From Cladocopium goreaui (Eukaryota; Sar; Dinophyceae; Suessiales; Symbiodiniaceae): a DNA stretch of 64,000 nucleotides. The stretch lies in NCBI GenBank assembly GCA_947184155.2, contig CAMXCT020006201.1, positions 295,715-359,714 of the forward strand, written 5' to 3'. Of this stretch, positions 57,189 through 64,000 are shown in pieces; the stretch's first letter is position 1; each line of letters opens with the position of its first letter. Below the pieces are notes generated by a model that was not told the DNA's origin, did not search any database, and worked only from the letters and a program-made list of their open reading frames with translations. Position numbers and translations under genes: made by a program.

Positions 57189-57219
57189 GCATCGGATGAT
57201 CCCCGGACTAATGATCCAG
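57189..57219 (+). CDS. Cyclophilin-type PPIase, active-site exon HRMIPGLMIQ
   Basis: 31-nt exon: one base, then HRMIPGLMIQ, then a GC donor (gcaaac). Corresponds to human CypA H54-Q63, including the catalytic Arg55 (present), Met61 and Gln63 (present). CypA Phe60 is Leu here. A 62-codon frame around it is a chance extension. Confidence 0.9.
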
Positions 57220-57828
57220 GCAAACGCGCCGGGCGCAGTCACCTGGGGTGGGTTTTTTTGGTGTTTCTCGTGGGATCAAAACGGAACATTTACCATGAAA
57301 ATCCATGACGATCCATGGATGTGTATTGTGAATTTTTTGGGATTTGCACCATGAATATCCATGAAACAGGGGGACAATGACCATGACCATGAAAAGAATA
57401 AGTTTTATCTTGACAGAAATAACATTTGACCATGAAACAACTGGACATTTACCAGGAACAAGTGATCGTTAAACCAAGATTTAAGCGTCAACGCCCAACG
57501 TTGGCACTTGTTTTGGTCTTTGGCAACGAAACATGGCAATGGAGAACCACAAGGCAGACTTTCAATTGCCAGCCAGGTCAACATGCCAGCAACTGCAAGG
57601 GAAAATCTATCCTTTTCCATCAGAAACTCACTTCTATGGCACTCTATGGGTGCTTCTGTTGGGGTATACTTTCCGCAAACCAAACCATAATGATGATATC
57701 ATATATTATTTACATTACTTGGACCTTAACATGGTCATTCTGATCCTTTGTTTTACGTGTATTTTGAGGGTCAAGCTATACCTGAAACGTCGCGTTGTGT
57801 TGGCCACGAACACAGCACTGGCTGCCAG

Positions 57829-57854
57829 GGCGGTGATTTCGAGAATGCCAACGG
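57829..57854 (+). CDS. Cyclophilin-type PPIase, 26-nt exon GGDFENAN
   Basis: Acceptor ggctgccag; GGDFENAN plus two bases, GA donor (gactgg). Joining to gacggg at 59808 gives GGDFENANGTGGESIY, the normal length for the family; using the GT six bases later would insert two extra residues. Intron and next exon share GAC. Confidence 0.88.
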
Positions 57855-57908
57855 GACTGGGTGTGTTTTTCGGTCATGACATGGGACTGATCAAACTCAG
57901 AGGAGATA

Positions 57909-57990
57909 TACCCTGTTATGATGGATTAATGGCCATAGAAATAGTGGATTTACCCATGAATAGCATGGTGATTTTCCAGTTCGTTATGTG
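57909..57990. mobile_element. Partial Stowaway-like MITE
   Basis: Starts taccctgttatg and carries the core atagaaatagtggatttacc and gtgattttccagttcgttat, as in 28204-28315. Right terminus missing. In a cyclophilin intron. Confidence 0.5.
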
Positions 57991-58394
57991 AACGTGTATG
58001 TACCAGGCCGGGTGATAACATGGGTGTGTCTGAATTTTTGGTGGGCCATCCCCCCAAACGGCCATGATAAACCATCACCATCCCCAAATACGAGGACTGA
58101 AGCGTCGTGTAACAGAGGTTTAATGACCAAAGCGCGGATGGACATAGGAACCAATGAATTTGCTCTGTGGCTTCAAATATACGGTAACGACATTTAAATA
58201 TGTGGAGAGCGGGCCAGACCGCCAGGCCCCGGAGGTAGTATGAAATACCAGTTCGTATATTTAAATGTAGTTGCAGTATGTTTAAATGAATTGGGTTCCG
58301 TATGTTTAAATGGCTGGGCGGGCCAAGGAAAACGTTCCCGAAGGTAGTCTAAAATACCTGTTCGTATATTTAAATATCCGTATATTTAAATGTA

Positions 58395-58925
58395 GTTACC
58401 GTATACATAGATATATATATATATATTATGTGTATATATATATATTATGTATATATATATATATTGTATATATATATATATATCATTATATATACATGAT
58501 ATATATGTATATATCACATATATATATATATCATATATATATGTGATATATACATATATATATATATATATATCAGTATATTTCATGTATATATTTATAT
58601 ATATCATATATATATATTATATATATATATACATTTTATTGTTGTTTATTTTTTATATTATAATTATTATTTTATATTATATTATACTATATTATATTAT
58701 ACTATATAATATAATATAATATTATATAATATAATATTATATTATATTATATTATAATTTATTTCATTTTATGTTATCATATCATATCATGTAATATTAT
58801 ATTATATGTTTTTATTATATCATATTAAACTATATTATATTTTATTTTATACACACATGCATAATGTATATACATATACATATACAATTTTTACAATATA
58901 CATATATAATTTATATTATATGTTA
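58395..58925. repeat. Long TA/ATT tract
   Basis: TATATA followed by tattatatta and similar; open frames are I/Y-rich repeat translations. Confidence 0.9.
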
Positions 58926-59307
58926 TAACCCTGCGATTTTGGTGATGATGATCTCAACTAACCGTTTTTTTAATGATGATTTGAAGCCACCAACCAGACA
59001 ACAATGAAAGATGTCAGTGCCTTTTTGACTTTGGGTTCGTCCAGCAAAGTTAATGGGAAACATGTAGCAAACAATCCGATTTTGATGTACCCGGATACCC
59101 CATTTTGATATAATACTCTACTGCTGTTCATTGTGGCTCTGCATCCAAACACCTTAACCTCCACTTGTAGTAATGATACATGGGTTGCCGGACCATTCCC
59201 CATTTATAGACCATGTATAGATGATTGTTCCAATAAAAAACATCCATTTAGTTTGGGGATTTCCCAGAGAAAACCCTGTTGCGGAGATGACCCATTTTCT
59301 CTAATAC

Positions 59308-59489
59308 TACCGTCCAGCAAACCCACATAGCTATGGAAAATCACCATTATATATTTTATGTGTGTGTGCAATATATATATAATTACACATAATATAATAT
59401 CACAGGCACAGTATATATATATGATTATATTATATATATATATATATGTATATGTTTTTTTGATTGCTATGTTAGTTTACTGGAGGCTA
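59308..59489. mobile_element. Stowaway-like MITE with TA tract inside
   Basis: Left arm accgtccagcaaacccacat then agctatggaaaatcaccat; right arm tgattgctatgttagtttac then tggaggcta. The centre has expanded into TA and GTGTGT tracts. In the same cyclophilin intron as 57909. Confidence 0.6.
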
Positions 59490-59629
59490 TGTGATATTCT
59501 GTTTGCAGATGTGTTCAAGATACTTATCCTTCTATCAGGGCCCAGACTCTTTGGCCATACTTTACATGATGTCATCACTTACTATGACTATTTTCCAACT
59601 TCATAACAGAACTTTGCTGATTATGATGT

Positions 59630-59635
59630 CATCAC

Positions 59636-59674
<39 letters not shown>

Positions 59675-59760
59675 TCTATATCCATCTATATCCATCTATA
59701 TCCATATATTTCCATCTATATCCATATATTTCCATCTATATCCATATATCCATCTATGTT
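59630..59760. repeat. CAT triplets and TCCATCTATA array
   Basis: About 13 cat triplets, then 10-bp units tccatctata/tccatatatt. Ends about 50 bp before a cyclophilin exon. Confidence 0.95.
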
Positions 59761-59807
59761 CCTCTAATTATGAAACCATTCAGTTCTCTCCGTCGTTTGT
59801 TCCCCAG

Positions 59808-59878
59808 GACGGGCGGCGAGTCCATTTATTCCCGGCGTTTCGAAGACGAAAACTTCCGGGAGAAGATTGCGCGGCGAG
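59808..59878 (+). CDS. Cyclophilin-type PPIase, exon GGESIYSRRFEDENF
   Basis: Acceptor tgttccccag; one base completes Gly, then TGGESIYSRRFEDENF and REKIARR plus one base, GT donor (gtattt). GGxSIYGxxFxDENF is a hallmark of cyclophilins. Length to the MAN motif of the next exon matches the family exactly. Confidence 0.93.
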
Positions 59879-61051
59879 GTATTTCGGCAGAGTTTGAAAC
59901 GGGGGATGAATGGGGTTAAAAGAAACCGCGCAATGAGGTTGAAAAATCCCCAATGACTTGGAGATTTGAAAAATAGATTTCATGACATGACACCACAATT
60001 TTTGAATTTCCCACATGCCCCCTTTGGGATTTTGAGGAATCTCCAGTTTGATGCAATGAGGAGATTGATGATCTAGCCACCGCAGGGCAGGATAGGCAGC
60101 CAGGAGGCCTTCCTTTGTAAATCGCCTGCCATTGAGTCACCGGGCCCAAGGCATATCGCCCAAAATCAAGTGGGGTCATTGATGGGGTGTAAGCCTGCAC
60201 CATTTATACAATGGGTGACGTTCAGTTTGGCAGTTTTATAGTTACAGGAGGTTAACAGTTAAAGCATCAAGCCCCGTTTTGAAGCGACCAGCATGTCCGC
60301 GGCCTAACAAAACCACTTTGGCCTTAGTGCATGTGACGGTGACGACAGTGAAAAGCCTACCTGTCTGTACGATTCTACGTTCAAGCTAAGACATCGCCCA
60401 CGGGAAAGAAGTGTTTGATTGGCGAATTTTCTTCGAGGAATTTCCCGAACCACAAGGAATTGGGGCACAGACCTAAAGCGGACATCTTGGCGAAAAAATT
60501 TACTTTTGAGCACGCAACCTCAGGGCGCTTAAGCATTGTGTTAGTGCTGGAGTATGTATAGACATATAAGCCATGATACTTGGAAAAAGTATTGGTTTAC
60601 TGGAAAATAAGTTGAACATGTTGGAAAGAAAAACTTGAAGCCTGCAAAAATAAGCGACGATACGGAATGATACGGGAAGAACAACATTGTTTATTGGAAA
60701 ATAAGTTTAACATAAGTTTAACATTTTGGAAAGAGCATCGGGAATCACAGGAAAATAATAAACATCATGCTCGAGTTTTGTCTTTGGGCAGGTACACTGG
60801 TTGTATTTAAGTTTGCTCCAGAAAACAAGGTGTTTGTGAAATTTTGTTAAATCATGTTAAATCATTTTAAATCTGTGTATCTCATCATTTAATTAATTCC
60901 CATTGTTTGTTTAGTTTCTGGAAGCCATTCAGCCACCGCCCAATCTAAAATACATGTCCATACATTTCCCAGGAACCAAAAAACATCCTTACTTTACTTG
61001 GCTGAACACAACAAAACAGCGATAACATGATTGCTATGAGTCCAACGCCAG

Positions 61052-61104
61052 GGCTATTGTGCATGGCCAACGATGGGCCCAACACCAATGGCTCCAACTT
61101 CTTT
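61052..61104 (+). CDS. Cyclophilin-type PPIase, exon MANDGPNTNGSNFF
   Basis: Acceptor caacgccag; two bases complete Gly, then LLCMANDGPNTNGSNFF and a GC donor (gcgcct). Corresponds to CypA 98-113 (SMANAGPNTNGSQFF). Substitutions at binding-pocket positions: Ala103 is Asp and Gln111 is Asn; Ala101, Asn102 and Phe113 are kept. The 3' exon with W-L-D-G-K-H-V-V-F-G was not found before the window end. Confidence 0.92.
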
Positions 61105-64000
61105 GCGCCTGGCCTGTCGTGGTTTGGGGTTTAATATGGCTAAATCTGAGATCTGGGTCTATGGAACAGATGTCAATTCTGAGTTTGGGGTTGCATCTGG
61201 ACCGAGTGATAATCAGGGTATAGCATGATCTGAATCCACTATTACTTTGATATATGGCTGCAACATGCTGCAAACCCATAACTAGGGGACTTACTAGCCA
61301 GGGTCAAGCCACTCAAAAAAGATACATCCAAGATCACCTAAAAATGGGGATGTAAGTGTTACAGTATACCCCAAAACTGCATTTTAAGTTTGAAAACATA
61401 TGAGAATCCACACATTTGTGGATTGCCAGGGGCTTTCTGTGAAAATAGGGGTTTGGATGGCCAAGATGTTAGGAATTCCATTTACTGTGTATATATATAT
61501 ATCCCTTAGGATCCCCTTCCCTGTCTGAGAGGGTACCTGGCCTGTAGGTCCATTGCCATGTGAAGTTCATAGCCAAGTCCATTGTGAGACAAAGTTGGGA
61601 AATGGAAGAAATCATGGTTTTCATGTTTTTTGGGAAACTTAGCTGATTATAGGTTCCTGATGCTATATGAGCCAGAAATTGGTGTTATTTTGGATGATTT
61701 TAGGAATTTCTAAAAAATAAATGGTGGTTGGATACAATCCCACCCGGCCACATACCACCCGGCTCATCAGCGACACTGGCCCTGGTGATCTTTTCCGGGA
61801 GCCAACGTTGGGAATCTCAGCTGTCGAATTCAGCTGCTTGGGACTTGTTTGTAAGCCTTGGATGGCAAAGCTAGTGCAGGAATGAATGGGGAAATTGCCA
61901 ATTTAAGATCCCATACTTGGGGCTTAAATAGGAAACCAAAATATATGATGCAGTAAAGGGGCCCAGTGAACCAACGCATGAGTGCAATGTGCTCCAGCCC
62001 TTGCTGGTGCGTCACAGCGCAGCACATTTTAATTCGCCCTATCCAGTCTTCCGTATGGAAAGAGTGATATTTTCTGCAATTAACTCCTCAGCTATTTGCA
62101 GGTTGGGTTCAACAAAATGACCATATTTTCAACCATATACCATCATGCCCCAAAAGTAGTGGCAACATCTTCAAAAAAAAATGTTAAGATCAGAATGGAA
62201 TCTGTCGATCGTCTGGGTTCGCACCATCTCTTGGAGACCCTTGGCACATGGTAATTCGAAAATCCAAGTTAAAAAACAAAATGATCTAATTCATTGGGCC
62301 AGTATTGGCCGACAACATCACATGTGATAAATAGGTACCCACCAAAGAAAATAATACGAAGTCACGTGCCACTTTGGCCGACTTGGCCAAAGGAGTTCGC
62401 CAGCTTGAAGAGCAGCAACTGCCAGCTTGATGTAAGCCTGCATGCATGTTTCCTGAGCTGTGCCAGCTGGGAAAATAGTAGTGTTTGACTAATTTGACTG
62501 TTTGGGAATGCATCAGAAAAATCATATGGTGGATAACCAAAAAATGACCAAGGCATGGCAGGTCTCCATTTGATTTTCCAAAAGTTGCGTAGTCTCCACA
62601 GTGAGGTACCGGCCATGGTTTTCCAAGGTCATGTGAAAGTCGCTCATGGCACACCTGCAGCTGAGAGAACAGCTGATGGCACTACATGTCTGGAACGGGC
62701 ACCCAGTGTGAGGATTGGTGTGAAAATAATGTTTTTAACCCAGATGCATTCCAAATGGGATATCAGAGGTAGTGAAGGATCTCAAGGTGAATGAAACCTA
62801 GTCAAGAAGACCGCCATGGAGTTCGTCGAGGAAACATTCAGGAAACGAGGGGCCCCTGGCAACTAAGATTGGGCAACTTGTGGTCAATACTTGAAGCTGC
62901 GATGATTCCAAACATCAAGCTCAATGAGCTTTGGGACTTTGGGTGCTTGGCAGCCTTGGCTACGGCTTACGTCGTTTAAGATACTTGAACGATTAATCCG
63001 AGCACTTGGGGTACATTGAGTCTGTCGGCTCTCATGATCAACCCTCGTGTGGAATACCACGATGTGGCCTCAATCGTTTGAAGGCTTGACAGCTCATGCA
63101 TTTCCGAGCAAGAGGCATCACGGTTACAGACTGATGCCAACTTCAGCCAGGGCGCACACAAATCTTCACCAAATGTAGGTCGGGATAAGTTTCCACATCG
63201 ACGTTGGTCATGAAGTCCCCCAACCATGCGATGCAAACACGGGCCTCAGATCCAAAAATATGGTGGGAACTTACAGTAATCGATATGGCATATATATCCA
63301 AATTATTTAAATGGGTTATATATTTTCTCAGAAATTATTTGGATCCACAGGGGCTAAGTACTTTTTATACTAGCTAGTTAAGGGGTACCCAATAGATCCA
63401 GAGAAATATTAAGGCAAGTGGCATTCCAGGCCTTGGATTGCATTTCGGGATAAGGGTGTTGTCGCGACACCAGGGTTTTGGCACTCCATCGTGGCATAGA
63501 ATGCCTAAGCTATGGGAATGCAACCATTCCCTATACGAATTTTCCTAGATCAGTGCCTTGGGCTTCAGGTACTTCTCATTGTTAAAAAAAGGATAGCAAT
63601 GGGGCCAATATAAAACTGTTTTCCCAGGGAAAGAAACAATATGGCCAATCCAAATTAAGGGTCTGCCATTTGTGCTCCCTGCACCACTGCTTGAAATCAA
63701 GCCAGGCTTTGTGCAACCTCTCATTTTCTGAACCATCTCCCCAAAAATCGGTGGTCGATAAAATGACTCTAAGGCTATTGCCCAAAATCCAAAGGTCGCA
63801 GCCAAGATGAACTAAATGCATTGCACACCACTTCACCATACTCCTCTTGAAGTGCGGGATTTGTAATAAAGGACCTTTGGCTCAGGGATGTTCAGGGTTC
63901 ATACCTGCTGGTTGAACTAATGCTACTTTTTTGGGTTTTGACGGTGAAAACACACTGGAAAAACAAATAAACATAACTTCATAACCAAGAAGCAAATGGG
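61105..64000. other. Cyclophilin 3' intron or flank, no exon confirmed
   Basis: The longest protein-like forward reading is at about 61760-61880 (RLISDTGPGDLFREPTLGIS), not a cyclophilin motif. At 62610 AMVFQGHVKVAHG faintly recalls the HVVFG segment but lacks the residues before it. Minus-strand ORFs at 62.3 and 63.5 kb lack domains. No other gene supported. Confidence 0.35.

Noticed and set aside
57829-57860. GT donor at 57861 for the 26-nt cyclophilin exon
   Set aside because: Would insert two extra residues (GTGTGGES) in a segment of fixed length; the GA donor gives the canonical GTGGES.
62600-62650. AMVFQGHVKVAHG as the next cyclophilin exon
   Set aside because: Lacks the preceding W-L-D-G-K and good splice sites; resemblance too weak.
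1-64000. Spliced-leader relic (ending ttggctcaag) that would mark retrogenes
   Set aside because: Scanned by eye for the conserved 3' part next to exons; only partial chance matches such as gtggctcaagctcc near 29213.

Overview
The window looks like nuclear DNA of a dinoflagellate, most likely Suessiales-like (Symbiodiniaceae, Polarella or a relative). The grounds are very sparse short exons separated by introns of 0.2 to 2 kb, splice acceptors of the form AG|G, donors that are GT, GC or GA, all confidently placed exons on one strand (+), and very heavy simple-repeat and minisatellite content. No bacterial-type operons, tRNA, rRNA, CRISPR or viral genes were seen. Long ORFs in the window are mostly repeat translations or shadows; the real coding signal is in exons of 18 to about 200 nt that I joined by phase and family resemblance.

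Layout. (1) About 7.8 to 24 kb, possibly from 0.6 kb: exons of a multi-pass membrane protein of a large, uncharacterised dinoflagellate family, with the blocks FLDKVCIDQQD, GIKSIGAILHR, LLVAWDRSYFTRL, WCTFELAAFLHS, CFCCSNGHCHP and LPCDRKLVEGSIAHW. (2) 25.1 to 28.56 kb: four exons that join in phase and end at a TGA; they are either the C-terminus of the first gene or a separate gene. (3) About 29 to 38.6 kb: scattered exon candidates, some resembling Kelch repeats (LYIFGG, VECFNPE, VELMDP). (4) 39.9 to 44.09 kb: a TPR-domain gene whose last five exons join in phase to a stop. (5) 47.3 to 49.17 kb: an unknown gene of two joined exons plus a probable last exon. (6) 52.8 to beyond 61.1 kb: a cyclophilin-type peptidyl-prolyl isomerase gene; six consecutive exons of 26 to 71 nt join in phase, an N-terminal exon lies upstream, and the 3' end is not found.

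Between and inside these genes are satellites of 10, 12, 16, 20, about 41, 85, 104 and 115 bp and long TA, CATC, GAT and ATGTA tracts, including one 100-N gap. Two dispersed families stand out. One is a modular element (four copies and one relic) with conserved ends and variable internal minisatellites; one copy lies inside a tandem-repeat unit whose sister unit is the empty site. The other is a TA-flanked, Stowaway-like palindromic MITE (about ten copies), most of which lie in introns of the genes above. The best candidates for something new are the modular element and the tendency of introns to start with the same bases as the downstream exon.
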